Below, piece by piece: positions 10,520 to 22,739 of a DNA stretch of 64,000 nucleotides. The stretch is from positions 2,944,001 through 3,008,000 of the forward strand of contig JAUEDM010000003.1 of the NCBI GenBank assembly GCA_033439685.1, in the 5' to 3' direction. The position numbers were made by a program, and so were the translations under genes. A model generated the notes under the pieces. The model was given only the letters and a program-made list of their open reading frames with translations, had not been told where the DNA came from and searched no databases. This DNA is from Apodospora peruviana (lineage: Eukaryota; Ascomycota; Sordariomycetes; Sordariales; Lasiosphaeriaceae). Every line of letters begins with the position of its first letter. Within the stretch, counting starts at the first letter, position 1.

Positions 10520-13500
10520 ACTACTATGCCAGCTGGTTGCAGTCGCTGGGATTGAAGGATGGTGTGGTTGGCCAATGAGGATGCGTAGACGGACCCGGAA
10601 GCGCCGTGATGGTGTCCAGGGCAGCGACGTAAGGTATTTGAGTGGACGGCGCTTAAGACCGACAAGCGGCGACGACAAGGCACTTGTGTTTCGAGTTCTC
10701 CAGGCAGGTGTTTGACTGTTTCTTGTGCGCCCAACAGAGCAAAGCAAGCGAAAGCAAAGAAAAAAAGAGGTATTTGCAATTGTGCCGCATGCGCAGGAAC
10801 GTGGAAAGGGAAAAGAAGAATAAGAGGTTAAGAACCTGGAAGTTGCTCGCCGGCGTGTGGACCCCCCAACTTTCTTTGAACCTGAAATCCAGCCGTGCGA
10901 TCTCCGACACAGCAGGCGGGGAATCGGGAGGCGCAACGAGCTAACAGCTATTTATTTCAGGCTCTGCATATCATGGCCGCCTCGTCCGGAAACGGACAAG
11001 AATTTCAAGAAAACGCTTTGGCCGCCTGTTCAATCTGCGATTATTGCCTGTTGGTGCAGCCTCTGGTCAACTCGCAATGCCGAATGGGATCGCACAATGA
11101 GACGGCCGTCGACAGGATCGTGGCGTGGATTGGGTCAACTTCATGCACCGCTAATCTCGCCAGGGCTCAGCCATCTAGGGACCCCGGCGACCATGTGGAC
11201 TGTGTGTGGTAGTCTAATTGAAACAGGGACACTGAGGGACGACTCGAGGTTGCATTGGTACCTGGTGCAGGTGTTGCCGTGCGGCGCGGTACTTACACTG
11301 CAAGCGGCTGGCTGCCGTCGATTGTATAGGGACCCTGCGGATCAATGTTGAACTGACAAATGCACAGAATGGCAGCCAATTCCGGGACTCGCCATGTTCA
11401 CTAGAAGAAGTTGTAGAACGCTGGAGATCGACGCCGGGAGCCCGCCCACGCTAGGCAAACGGTAAAACTGCAACTGTACCTCACAATAGCACCGTATGAC
11501 TGTCTGTCAACGTCAGGCCTAGATAGTGCAAGTTCCTGGAATCAAAGTCGGTGTGGAGCTTTTGAAAAGCAAGAAATCCCAAAGCTAGCAATGCAGCCAC
11601 CGGGCAATGACGACTTGACGAGAGAAAAGGCTGACGAGAGGCACTGAGACGACCGAAGTTGGATGGATGGGGCGAGAGGATGAGGGCTGCAGAATGCGGG
11701 CAGTGACAAAACCCAAGATCCACTGGCGTCCATTCGATCCGCTTCAAGGCAACCCAGCTGGGAGAGAGGTCTCCTTTTTTTTTTTTGGCCCTGGGGCTGC
11801 CCTGCCGGGCCGTCGCCGTGGCCGCAAAAGGACGAGACCGCATTGAAGGGAGGAAATTGAGGATTTACACTCGAACGACTGTTCGACTCAGGTAAACGCT
11901 GCACCGTACGAGCAGCAGGCATGTTGAGTGTCACTTCCTGCTCGCTGTCAAACTTGATATAAAAAAGAAATGTTTGCGGAACTGTAATCCGCACGGAATA
12001 ATACTCCGTACAATCGGCTGCGTCAGTTTTCTCGAGTGTCTCAGTTATGCGAGGTGGCCCGCAATCGCCAGTGGTTCTGGCCTGAGGCCCTGACAGCGTG
12101 TCTCGACCCATCCCATTATACCGTGACCTCATTGGCGACGCAGGAGTACTCCAGATGCTCCTGGGTCGTCGTGTTGGGGTGGTCGATTGGTCAAGGTTTG
12201 GATGGCGATTGACGGGAAAGAATTGAAATGCAATTCTGGGATGAAGTTGAAAATACTGCCAGGGTTTTGAGTGGATTTCAGTGGTTGAGTGGGTGGATTC
12301 CATTGTCTCAAGATGAGTGCATGAGCCAATTCAGCCGACAACAGACGACAGCGAGGGCCAAGCGGGGCGGAATCGACCGCTGGTACACTCCACTTCTGAT
12401 CTGGACGGGATTCATGCAAAATGAATGTCAATTTTGTTGGCAACTGCCAAACTAGAGACGCCATCGACAACGACTCGAAGTACTCGAAGCAAGCTCCAAA
12501 AGCCTCAAGTCGCCAGAAATAAACGCCTTGCCCGTAACGCCACCAGATAGTGATGTGTGTCTCGGCAATCAATTGATAAAAGCCGGGGCAGGCATTTGGA
12601 CATCGGCGACCATTCACGCCAGCAGCAGGCCTCGTCGTCAAATGGGTGCTGAAATCCGGTTATTCCATTCCCCCGTCATGTTCATGTTGAATGACATCTT
12701 TGACTTTTCCAAGTGGTCGATACCCTTTTTTTCGGGACCGACAAAACAGGCCAGTTGAACCATGTAGCCTGCCGAACCTGGGATGAATCCGGTAGAGTGA
12801 CAACGCATCGATATGCGTGCAACAAGGGAACAGAAGGACAGTGGTTGAACCACCCCAGGACTCCAAGGGGCTCTCCGATCCCAGTACCAACGATCGTCCA
12901 CTCACGGCTGCCCACACGAGCGGGAAGATCAGCCACAACTTTCACCTTGTCCTCCAACCACAACATCAAACCTCCCATCTCCCGGGTCAAACATTGAAAA
13001 TTACATTTTGCGCAATTTGAATTCTTGACAGCTCGCTTTCCCGGAAGGTTGTTCTGGAGTTGATTCTCATATCAGACTGTAATGACCTTAAGGGGTAATT
13101 ACCTTACTCAACGGGTACACATCCAACCTGTCGGGCAGTATGCCCATATAAATTGAGGGGTTTGCCATCATGGAGGATGAACGTCTGACTGGAGAACATG
13201 TACGAGCACGGCAAAGTGTGTTTGAAATCACGGTCATCTGCGTGGCCGCCCTCCATAATGCTACCGTCTAAGTATGGGGTAACGCTTCCTGGTGATATGA
13301 TGAGCCCTTTTCGTTATCATCGAACGCATATGGATGAATCTGTGCTCGATTGATGACTATTGGCCCCGGCAGCTGTCGATATCAATATCAGGCCAACGTA
13401 CTATCAAGATATTATCTGGTTTTTACGTCTATCGGCAGATTTGGTAAGATGGCCTCTCTAATGCCCAGCACTTACCATACAGACGATACCGGTAGTGATA

Positions 13501-15094
13501 AGGGGCAGAGCTTAGCTACTAGTTTTAGTACGGCACAGTTACCAACCTCGGGTCCGAGTCTCATTTCTTCGGAATCTTCGCCCGCCAAGTGGGGAGTTGA
13601 CAGTTCACACCGCATTCCCCCCGAAAGCTTCTCGAATGTTTCCATTACCGATAATCTGCTTGTTATATTAAACGGGTGGTGGCGGCGGCGGCGGCGGTGA
13701 GCTGTTGGCTGTTGCATGTGTCCCAAGTTTCGCCTGTCGTGCAATCCGGTTTCTGTCTTTCTGTCTTACGAGTAAGTACAAGGCTGGAAACACTTTCCCC
13801 GCGGGGGAAAAAGGAAAAGTAACACACGGGAGATGTGTGATGGGTGTGATTGTTTCGGAACCAGAAGAGGAGCAATTTATTTTTGTCTCTGACGCCGCGC
13901 GGCGGTCTGCTCTGTGTGAGGTTTCACATACAAGCCGGTGGGAACTGCAACCGGCATTCTTCTGTGTTTGCTTCGAGTACCTATGTCCAACACGTGGTGG
14001 CTGGTTAGATGCAAAGTTCGGGCAACAACGCTATCAAGTCTCACCAAGGAAATGTCACAAATGAATCACGTACCCGATTTCTCTCATCCCGTGTCGTGGA
14101 TGGGAAAAGCCCCTATCTTTGGCGATACTTGTGTTCGCTGCAAAATGCTCATCATGCTCGGCACCCAGACGCTAGGGGAAAAAAAACGGACTTGCTTTGA
14201 CGAATGGCAAGATTTGCTCCCAGCAGAGAGAGAGGGCCAGCATCCTTGGGAGGTTTTGTCCTGTGATGGATCAATGCCGTGCTCGTCAGGGGTTACAATA
14301 ACAGCCCCATCGGCCATGAGCTTCCAGAATTAGAGAGGAAACTAACAGAGGTGAGTAAGACACCTAAGTAAACTTAACAGGTCTGTGAGAAGTAAAGTGA
14401 AGGCTCAAATTAACCATAAAAATCAAAACCGACCAAGCCAAGGAAAGGAAGAAGAGACTGAAGATAAAGAGGAAGAAGACATTGCCCACCGAGCCCGAAA
14501 TTGAACTGGGATACCGTACCAGTCTCGTTCTTTCGCACAGAATTCCTGCCATTGAACTGCTCAGTGCTACACCTTCTCCTAGGTAAAACAGGGGCGCAGA
14601 AAGCCAGATGACATATCCGCCAGTTGGTCGGTCTCTACCTTCTAGCAGTGACAGCTAACTGGGCCAGGTCAACTTATTACTACGACTTCCATCGAGAATC
14701 CGATGTATTCCTCCTTCAATCCAGAACGAATTTTGTTCTGCGTAGATGTGGTGTCTAGGCTCTAACTAACCACCATGTGACCACCCTATAGTTTAAGGTT
14801 CTGAATCTGGCGATGAGAAAGGTACCAGACCAAAATGTGTGTATATAATATGATCATACCGCTGACCATTGTGGAGTACCCACAGCATGCATGTCGATAT
14901 CCATAAAGAAGTTCCGAAAGACCATGTATATTAGAACAAGATTCTTCTTCTCGATAACGTATGTGGATAAAAAGCCACTTCACCGAACAGCCAGGAGTAA
15001 CCCAAACCCAGAAAGAAAGCTGCACATAAAGAAAAACGAAGGAAAACGGCAGTCCCCTTCATTATTAACCAAAATCATACAAGTAGCCTCCTCA
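10520..15094. other. 4.6 kb stretch without a recognisable gene
   Basis: It runs between the 5' end of the CBM48-like gene and the 3' end of SUR2. It has many overlapping chance ORFs of up to about 250 codons on both strands, none with recognisable domains, plausible introns or codon use like the neighbours. Visible features are a T12-13 run near 11774, a TACGGAGTA motif (reverse strand of 12001-12010), and a GGC repeat at 13681-13697. The part nearest 10520 probably holds promoter and leader for the CBM48-like gene. A long non-coding RNA or an orphan gene cannot be excluded. Confidence 0.4.
13681..13697. repeat. GGC trinucleotide repeat
   Basis: About five and a half GGC units in intergenic DNA, following TGGTGG. 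No ORF using it as Gly or Ala codons looks real. Confidence 0.8.
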
Positions 15095-16317
15095 TTACCG
15101 AGCCTTAACCCCGTTTGCTTTCCGCTGCGGCTTGTCATTACTATTATTACTATTAGTCGCCACCGAGCTCCCATTCGCAGCCTCGCTCTTCCTCGCAGCC
15201 TTGTTCGCCGCTGCCGTCCTCGTCTGCTCGTACTTGAGCTTCACATCCCCCTTCCACATTGTCCCGAGGACCCTATCCCACATCGTGAGGTAAGGCTGGG
15301 AAAAGTTAGACTTGATGCCCCAACTCTGGTGGTGGATATCGTGGTACGCGGCATTGTTGCTCGTGATATGCTGCAGCGGGTCCCACGGCAATTTGTAGCC
15401 GCAGTGGTCGTCGACGGTCTTGATCATGCTGAGCACGAAGAAGAACATGCCTTGCCGCGAGCTCATGAACGCAGCCTTGTAGGCGATGCTTGGGCCAAGG
15501 GTGTCGAGGACGAAGCCTTCGACTGGGTGGTTGTAGAGGGCGCCGTAGGCATAGGGAACGTAGAGGCGGTGGTGTCTGGCGTGCCAGTGGGCTGAGAAAC
15601 AGGGGGTTAGCTTGAACGTGAATTACAGGGGGCTTGTCTCGGCAACCACTTACTGTACATCCACTTATTCACGTGCATGGCGCGATGCCAAAAGTATTGC
15701 CATGTATCGAGGACGCAGATTGCAGCCGCCAGTTGAATCCCCGGAATAACGAGCCAGTACATAGCCTTAGCCAGCAACAGTTCCCATGTGGCAAAAGTCG
15801 GCACATGTGTCCCCGTAACGCCGTCGAGTTCGGAGAAAAGGAATGGATAGTGCCCGCCCGCAAGCGCGCCGGCGAGTAGGGGATGTGTGGCTGCCATGTT
15901 CTTGGAGATGGTGGCGGCGTTCAGGCCGATGAAGCCCAGGAGAGAGGGAAGAGCGCGCTGCGCCAGTCGGATGCGGGTTGCCCAGACGGCAACATCATAA
16001 TCCTCCATGCCGGTCGACTGGGTCGGTTCCGTCAGGGCGAGGACGGCAGAGATGGAGAGCTGAATGACCTGTTCGACAAGGACATCTCGGACGACCTCGT
16101 ACTTGGTCGCGAGGTTGCGCTGGGTGATCTCTTCGGGCGTGTGTAGGCGGTACTGGGGAAACAGGTCGTAGGCGTCGATGAAGTGGAAGATCATCGACAT
16201 GACCCAGTAGGCGATGTGCGGCGCGAGGAGCGACAACCAGAAGTCGCTGATGAAAGAAAACATGTCGGGCAGCGGCCGGATCTCGTACGCCGGCAAGGGA
16301 GGCAAGTCGGACGCCAT
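15095..16317 (-). CDS. SUR2: Sphinganine C4-hydroxylase (SUR2/SYR2)
   Basis: Two reverse-strand exons (16317-15654 and 15591-15095) give 1161 nt (386 aa). The enzyme is an ER-membrane di-iron hydroxylase that converts dihydrosphingosine to phytosphingosine. The three His boxes of the fatty-acid hydroxylase superfamily are all present: HRAMH just before the intron, WHARHH just after it, and HDIHHQ near 15345. The segments RLYVPYAYGALYNHPVEGFVLDT and KTVDDHCGY are close to yeast Sur2. Several hydrophobic helices lie upstream (LLAPHIAYWVMSMIFHFID). The splice joins A|CC to give Thr between MY and HWHARHH. I start at MASDLPPLP; an alternative in-frame ATG at 16332 adds five residues. The tail is Asn/Ser/Lys-rich. 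Confidence 0.96.
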
Positions 16318-18283
16318 TGTTACGTTCGCCATGGCGCGACCGAACCTCGCGTCAACCATATGTCTTTGCAATGCAGGATAAAAGCTGCTTTAGCACACGT
16401 TTCGTGTGCGCTGGTCTGTCTGTTTCGTTCGTTCCGCTCGTTCCGGTGACTGAATGCGGTGGGTGTCCGCGCGGGGAGGTTCGTCGAGTAGAAGGCGAGA
16501 AAATAGAACGAAGAGTGAATGCCGCTACAAACCACAGGATACAAGGTACAGTTAAACAGAACAACAACAGAAAAGATTATCAGATGGCAAAAAGGAGGGT
16601 CGGCGAACTCGTCGAGTCGTGGAGAAAAGTTCGCGGAATGGAGCAGCGACAAAGGTGGAATTGGGGGTTCTAATGGTACTCAGTAAAGACTGGGGTTCCC
16701 TTGGCGTCGCCTCCTTCATCACTACAGATCACAGCGTGATGCGTTCGGCCGTTATGGCACTAAGCGTTTTTCCCCTTTACCAATTTCGCTTGCAAGGATC
16801 AACCACAAACAACCGCCGATTCGTCTCCTGTTTCTCGCCACAAATAGCACCACTTCGATCTGAAGTCTACATATTACAATCGCAACATCCACGTGAGATG
16901 TGCGGCCAGCGACGCCTTCTACACCGGTAGTCAGCTCATTCAGCCTTGCATATCTCGAGACAAGATGCTTCGACCGATAAATACCAGACGGCGTCCGATC
17001 CATGCTGGTTTATTATCATCTGTCTGTGGACGGCCCGTACCATGTTCTAGATCAGATCATCCAATCCCATGTACAACATCGCCAGTCCAGGGACCACCAA
17101 CACGGAACATTGTTTTTGTGATTGGTGAAGAGTCCGAGATGTCCACCCCTGGATGCAAAAGAATATCGCATCCACCCCACCGGGACGAACCGTCTGGCCC
17201 GTCTCCTAATCATCCTTCCGAGGTTCAATTTCTTCCGGATGCCGATCCGGCCTGGAACCCTTCAAGCGGGGCCAATATGTCCCGGTCCCGTCCGGTGTGC
17301 TAACCGCAACCGGGCTAGTAGCTCCGGTATGCTTCCCGAGCTCCCGTGTAAATGTCCCCCCGTCCGTCCTATTATTGAACACAAACCATCTTATTCCCAC
17401 TTTACTTTCTTTTAAATACAGCAAACACCTGACCTTGATGGTCACCTGCGGGAGTTAGTTGACTTCGAATTCCTCACTGGCCTTACCTTGGACGGACACG
17501 GGGAGAACACGAAGAAAAGTATCTTTGCCGTTCCGCATCGTCGCCAAAGTAATGTTAGGTGAAGGACCGGATGATACATCTATCAGAATCCCCGCCCTTG
17601 ATGACGATCAGCCGAATCACATAGGTACAATCATGTCGAACGGGAGATGACCAAAGCCTCGAAAAGCGAACTAAAGTTTACGAGAGGGCCACCGCGCCAT
17701 CTAGTCAAGATAGGTTCTCCAAACCCAGTTTAGATCTGCCAGATGAGTAGTACACGGGTTTTGCCATGTAAATATCTGGTAAATATCTAGGTAGGCAGGT
17801 AGGGAGTTGAGGATGTCTGAGGAGAGTTGGCTTTCATCTCAACAGTCCAGACAAAGACTTGGGACCATGTTTCAAATCGAATAAACTTACTCATATTTGG
17901 ATTGAAGTTTGGCGAAAAGCGTATCGAGATGAAACTCGCGCCCCGAACAGAACGGGAATCTAGACATTCATCTAGGTCAGGTTGAGTTGTCCTGTCAGAG
18001 GAGAACGGTCGCGGCTTCTTGCAGCCAAAAGAACATTGGACCACGCCAAGAACCTGGAGGTGCCAATCTGAACCGGCTATTCCACAAGAGACTTAGCCCC
18101 AAAAGAAACTTGCCCCTCCGACCCCTCCTTGATCCTCTTTCCCTCTTTTTTCTCGAACCTCAACCCACCTTTTTTTATTTTCTTATAATAATAACGGAAC
18201 TCTGGCCTTCGAGATTCTCACATCACGCCCCCTCCGACCAACTCTCTCGTCACTCGATATCCTTCCCACCCATCACATTCAAA
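16318..18283. promoter_or_regulatory. Shared 5' region between SUR2 and TCTP
   Basis: About 2 kb between divergent genes. It contains only short ORFs. Near 16425-16447 there is a CGTTC-type imperfect repeat close to SUR2. The last ~180 bp before TCTP (from 18110) is a pyrimidine-rich leader ending in CACATTCAAA before the ATG, as expected for a very highly expressed translation-related gene. No further element is recognised. Confidence 0.45.
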
Positions 18284-19164
18284 ATGATTATCTACAAGGT
18301 GAGAAGACACCGCCAGCACCCTGCCAGATCTCATGTCGCGCGCGACAACGGGCCCCCCCGCTTCCCACCTCGAGCCCAACCCCGCGAAAAGGGACAGGGG
18401 ACAATGTTCTATTATCGCAATGACCTGCCTTGCTAACACCACCATCTAGGATGCCATCACCGGTGACGAGATCCTCTCGGACTCGTACGACCTCAAGGAG
18501 GTCGATGGCGTCGCCTACGAGGCCGACTGCGCCATGATCGTCGAGGGTGCCGTCGAAGTCGGTTCGTGATAAATCCATCCTCCTCACCAATCGCGTAGAC
18601 TCGACTGACAGTAATTCCCCAACATTCAGACATTGGCGCCAACGCCTCTGCCGAGGAGGCCGAGGAGGGCGTCGAGGACCAGGCCATCAAGGTCAACAAC
18701 ATTGTCCATTCCTTCCGTCTCCAGAGCACCTCGTTCGACAAGAAGTCGTACCTTACCTATCTGAAGGGTATATATTTTCCCTCCACGCGAAGACAGACGG
18801 TAGCGATGGTAGTAGTATGAAACTGGAACTAACGGAAAACCCAAACCAACAGGCTACATGAAATCCATCAAGAAGTACCTCCAGGAGGCTGGCAAGTCTG
18901 AGGAGGAGGTCAAGGACTTCGAGACCAAGGCCCAGGGCTTTGCCAAGAAGATCATTGGAAACTTCAAGGACTGGGAGTTCTACACCGGCGAGTCGATGAA
19001 CCCCGACGGAATGTAAGTCGCCAAACTCCCAACCCCGGTATCAGAAGAACCCCTAGAGACTGACAGCTTCTCCTTTTAGGGTCATCCTCCTCAACTACCG
19101 CGAGGACGGCACCACCCCCTACGTCGTTATTTGGAAGCACGGTCTCAAGGAGGAGAAGGTTTAA
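18284..19164 (+). CDS. TMA19: Translationally controlled tumour protein homologue (TCTP / Tma19)
   Basis: Five exons (18284-18298, 18450-18561, 18630-18767, 18853-19012, 19080-19164) join to 510 nt (169 aa), the normal TCTP length. The product opens MIIYKDAITGDEILSDSYDLKEVDG and carries the family signature around NIVHSFRLQSTSFDKKSYLTYLKGYMKSIKKYL. It ends GMVILLNYREDGTTPYVVIWKHGLKEEKV. TCTP is a ribosome-associated, abundant cytosolic protein linked to growth and stress; yeast Tma19 moves to mitochondria under stress. All introns are GT/AG and the first exon is only five codons, a common layout in highly expressed fungal genes. Confidence 0.98.
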
Positions 19165-19717
19165 GTTTACAATCAAGAAAAGGGATCCCGATTATTTACA
19201 ACCGGCAAGACGCTGCCGCAGACGACTACCCAACATATAAAAAGCACAAACTATTTCCTAGTTTGAAATTTTGGTGTTTCAGTTTGGTATATTCAGCAAC
19301 CAGCAGCAAAAAAAAAAGCAAACCCATGCGATTGTTCTTATATTATTCTTCCCCTTCCTCATGCTAGACTTTCACCGCCTATGTAGAGAAAGAACCATGA
19401 TATCATGATCCTCCAGTTTTTCCCTTACGCACGGTAAAGTGAACTCCTCCCCTTGAAGACGCCGTTTAGTATGCATTATGCTTCTTCCAAGTTTAACTAG
19501 TAGAAACGAACCACGATATGATAATCCTCAATTTCCTTCCTCCCACATGGTAACCTAACTGTTTAGCATGTATTACACTTCCTTCCGGCTTTTCACTGGT
19601 AATCTTGGAGTTAGTAAGCGGGTGAAAAGATAGCATGCCGGCTTTTTTCTCAGTCTTGGTATCAAATCACCAAAAGGGTAAAGGTACCAACAAACCACTG
19701 AAAAGATACGCCCATAT
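19165..19717. other. Convergent 3' region, TCTP / proline-rich gene, with diverged tandem repeat
   Basis: About 550 bp of 3' sequence of two converging genes. It includes an A9-10 run near 19307 and the diverged ~100 bp direct repeat listed separately. No coding sequence is seen. Confidence 0.5.
19386..19592. repeat. Diverged tandem duplication of about 100 bp
   Basis: The segment starting AGAAAGAACCATGATAT (19386) and the one starting AGAAACGAACCACGATAT (19502) align along their length, including CGTTTAGTATGCATTATG against TGTTTAGCATGTATTACA and the following CTTC-TTCC. Many of the differences are C/T or G/A changes. Confidence 0.65.
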
Positions 19718-21147
19718 TCAAAATCGTGGCCGGGTAGAAAGGGGCACCGGGGGTGGCGCCATCCCACCACCTCCATCACTCGAATGAGAGTGCTGGCTGC
19801 TGCTCAACAACGGTTTCTTGGGTGGAGGCGGCGGGGGAGGCTTCTTTTTGGCCATTGAACCAATCGTTGATATCGCCGACATGGGTGAACTTGACGACGG
19901 AACATTTTGATCCTGACCAGCACGAACACCATCTGTATTCATTGCACCACCACCACCACTAGTACTACCGTTGTACCTCTCGTGTAAACTGTTGGCGCTG
20001 CGCACACCGGCCGCTACTTGATCGCCATGTCTCTGGCGGAAGTTGTTGAACGTCGAAGCTGCGGATTTCGCGTCGGACATTGATACCGAGCTCGGATCTT
20101 GGCGCATTGCTGTAACCGTCTTGAGGGCTGCTTGCTTCTGTGCCCATATAGTACCGCCACCACTACCACCCGTGCCTGGTGACGATGATGATGGAGAAGT
20201 TATAGAAGGGGCAGGATGACCCGAAGAGGTTCCTAGGCGCGAGAAGCGGGATTGTAGTTCACTCATACGTGACTGTGATGATGCTGGAGGAAGGGGCGGG
20301 GACGGTCTGCCTGAGCTTGATGGTGGTCTTTCGCCATGAGGATGGGGAGGGGGAGGTGATTGCTTCTTGCTGCTGCTGCCGATGCCGAGCCCGGGGACAG
20401 AGATGCCGGCTGCGCCGAGCCGGTTGACGGCCCCTTGGTTCAGGAACCCGCTGTCACCACCACTGACCGGAGAACGTTGTGGAGGAGCTTCGGGCGTGGT
20501 GGTCCTGGCTGGTAAGACTAGCGGAGGAGCAATACCACCACCACCTCCTCCTGCTGGTGAGGCGGCATTGGCGCGAGGTGGTAGTCTCGGAGGGAGGCTA
20601 GGTGGTGGTCCAGGCCGAGTCCCGCTCGGCGGGGGTAGCGTGTTCGATCCATCCCTCCTGGCGGGTGGAGGCGGGAGATGGGCCGTGGACAAGCCGGTTG
20701 TGTCGGTGCGGTACGGCCGGGGAGGCGCGGCTGGTTCCTGGTCTTCTTCCTCCTCTGCTGGCCTAGAAGGAGGAGGCGGTGGAGCGGGCGCACGCTTAGG
20801 GGGAGGTCCGAATGATGCAGGATCCTTGAGCGAGCTTATTGGCTGTGCAACATGGGCATTCTGCTTGCTCTGCGGTGCGACGATGAATCGTCAACGAGTT
20901 TATCCCTCAAGTCATGATGGTGGATGTTAACCAACAACATACATCGTCACCGCGCCCAACTAGACTTTTCTGATTTGTGAATCGCATTGTTAGTCTCGGC
21001 GGTTAGAAGTGCTCTGGTAGAAAAGCTGAAGGGCTGGCCAGAAGGGTTCTCGGATGATCTGCAACGTACGAGCTGACCCTTGAAAGAGGTCCCCGGTTTC
21101 TCGGGATGCCATCCTTTTTTGACGATATCCTTGTACTTTTCTGCCAT
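19718..21147 (-). CDS. Proline-rich low-complexity protein, possible SH3/actin-module ligand
   Basis: Three reverse-strand exons give 418 aa: 21147-21070 (26 codons), a 27-nt microexon at 20969-20943, and 20869-19718. All join in phase 0. The N-terminus MAEKYKDIVKKGWHPEKPG plus microexon KSLVGRGDD and the start of exon 3 (HVAQPISSLKDPASFGPPPKR) form the only conserved-looking, basic part. The rest is Pro/Ser/Gly repeats such as PAPPPPPSRP, then IWAQKQAALKTVTAMRQDP, NNFRQRHGD and KKKPPPPPPPKK near the end. Such Pro clusters are typical ligands of SH3, WW or EVH1 domains in cortical actin proteins; this role is inference. The microexon is supported by good splice sites and phase. A TTG upstream of 20692 is internal, not a start. 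The gene is divergent from MIS12. Confidence 0.7.
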
Positions 21148-21578
21148 GCTGCTGGTCGTTGACTGTGGATGTTTGAGGTTGAAGAAGTAAAATATCGCCA
21201 AATAAAACGGAGATGTCGTTGCCTAGGTCATAGGAACTGAGGTGCAGATTAACGTACGGAGTAGGAAATGCAGATTAAGATTTCAAAGATCCCCGCTGCA
21301 AGCTCAGTAACGTCCCCGGCGATGCGTTTTGGTCTAGCGGCCAGCAACGGTCGCTGTGACGTAAGGTGAGGCGGGAGCGATCGCCGACAGGGGGCGGCAG
21401 CCACCCGACGGTATGGTCGCCTTGCGCTTCAGGCAAACCTGCATCGCATCCCATCCCGCGTCCACCCCCGGCGTCCAATTGAAGGAGCTCTCGTTTCCGC
21501 GACCGCGTCGCCGTCAACCCCGCGCCCGAATATCAAGATACATCAACAGACTGTGCAAAACCACAAGACAGTACCAAA
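21148..21578. promoter_or_regulatory. Divergent promoter, proline-rich gene / MIS12
   Basis: 430 bp shared by two head-to-head genes. It contains a TACGGAGTA motif at 21255-21263 and a GC-rich block at 21300-21420. No ORF of note. Confidence 0.45.
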
Positions 21579-22739
21579 ATGGCCGCCAGGTCAGATATCG
21601 AGCTCTTGACAGAGCATTTTGGTTATCCACCAGTGGTATGTATTTAGACCCTAAATGATCATCCCCCTTTCTCAAAGTACACAAGCAGCCCAACAGTCAA
21701 ACTAACAAGCTTACAGAGTTTACTTGACGACATAATCAACAGTATCAATATCCTCGCAGAGCGCGCCCTCAACAGCGTCGAGCAAGGCCTCCTCAACGCG
21801 CCGCCAGCGTCTCTCGGCTTCCGACCGCCCACGCACGTTTCGTCAAACGACCCCAACAATCCAAATGGCCTGCCCATCGCCGAAGAGGCGCACCGGCACG
21901 AGATCGAGGCCGGCACGCACCAGCTCGAGACGCTCCTCTGCGCCAGCATTGACCGCAACTTCGACAAGTTCGAGCTCTACGTGATGCGCTACATCCTCTG
22001 CGTCGCACCCGACAACCGCGACTGGATCCGTCTCTCTCATTACGAAGGCCTCGACTTTTCTCCCTCTTCAACAATCCAAAATGGTAACCGCCCGACGGTA
22101 GAAAGCGTAAACCGACTCCGCCGCCACCTACAGGCCAGCCAGAAACTCAATTGCATGCTGCATGCCGAAAAGGCGCGCAACGCCGCCATGCTGGCAGAAG
22201 TTCGCAGGCTCGTTGGGAGGGGGAATGCGTCACAACCGACACAACTGGTAAAGAATGAGACGACGCAACCGCAACAACAAGAAGATGAAGGACAGAAACC
22301 GCCACTCGGATTCCTGCACAACAGGGGCGCGCTGACAGATGGTGGAGCCGAGTCGCCCATTACCACGACTACCGCGTTCACACTCTCGCAATTACAGGCG
22401 CTACGCGCGCTTTCGACGTCCTTAAGGAACCTGATGCCTGACCTGAAAGGAAGCGACGAAGGTGGCGATGCTGATGACGACGAAACAGGAAAAAAGAGCT
22501 GGCGCAGGCAAAGGCTCGAGTACGTGGAGACGGCAACGAGGAAACACCTTGAGAATGCCAGGGGTCTGGAACTGGGCAAGGATGGAGAGGTCCGCGATGG
22601 CGACTGGCAAGGGGAAGGAGCGGGGAGGAATCTGGCCAGGGGAGAAGTGGAAGGGTTGGAGAAGGTTGTTTCGATTTTGGGGGGGAGTAGTAGTAACGAT
22701 GGGGATGGGGATGGGGATCAGAGAATGGATGAGACATGA
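21579..22739 (+). CDS. MTW1: Kinetochore protein Mis12 / Mtw1
   Basis: Two exons (21579-21635 and 21717-22739) give 359 aa. The N-terminus MAARSDIELLTEHFGYPPVSLLDDIINSINILAERALNSVEQGLL is the hallmark of the Mis12/Mtw1 family, which anchors the MIND/KMN network at inner kinetochores. The intron falls in phase 0 between V19 and S20. A second conserved stretch follows (EIEAGTHQLETLLCASIDRNFDKFELYVMRYIL), then coiled-coil-type sequence. The C-terminal third is Gly/Asp/Glu-rich and probably disordered, which makes the protein longer than yeast Mtw1 (289 aa). Confidence 0.93.

Noticed and set aside
11542..12641. Overlapping reverse-strand frames of 253 and 170 codons
   Set aside because: No domain, no coherent exon structure, and two frames overlap. 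The translation looks like random intergenic sequence.
14455..14530. Possible tRNA (GTTCAATTTCGGGC-like B-box on the reverse strand)
   Set aside because: No matching A-box at the right distance and no closable acceptor stem.
14770..14790. 5S rRNA-like string GTGACCACCC
   Set aside because: Only the short string matches; the surrounding conserved 5S blocks are absent.
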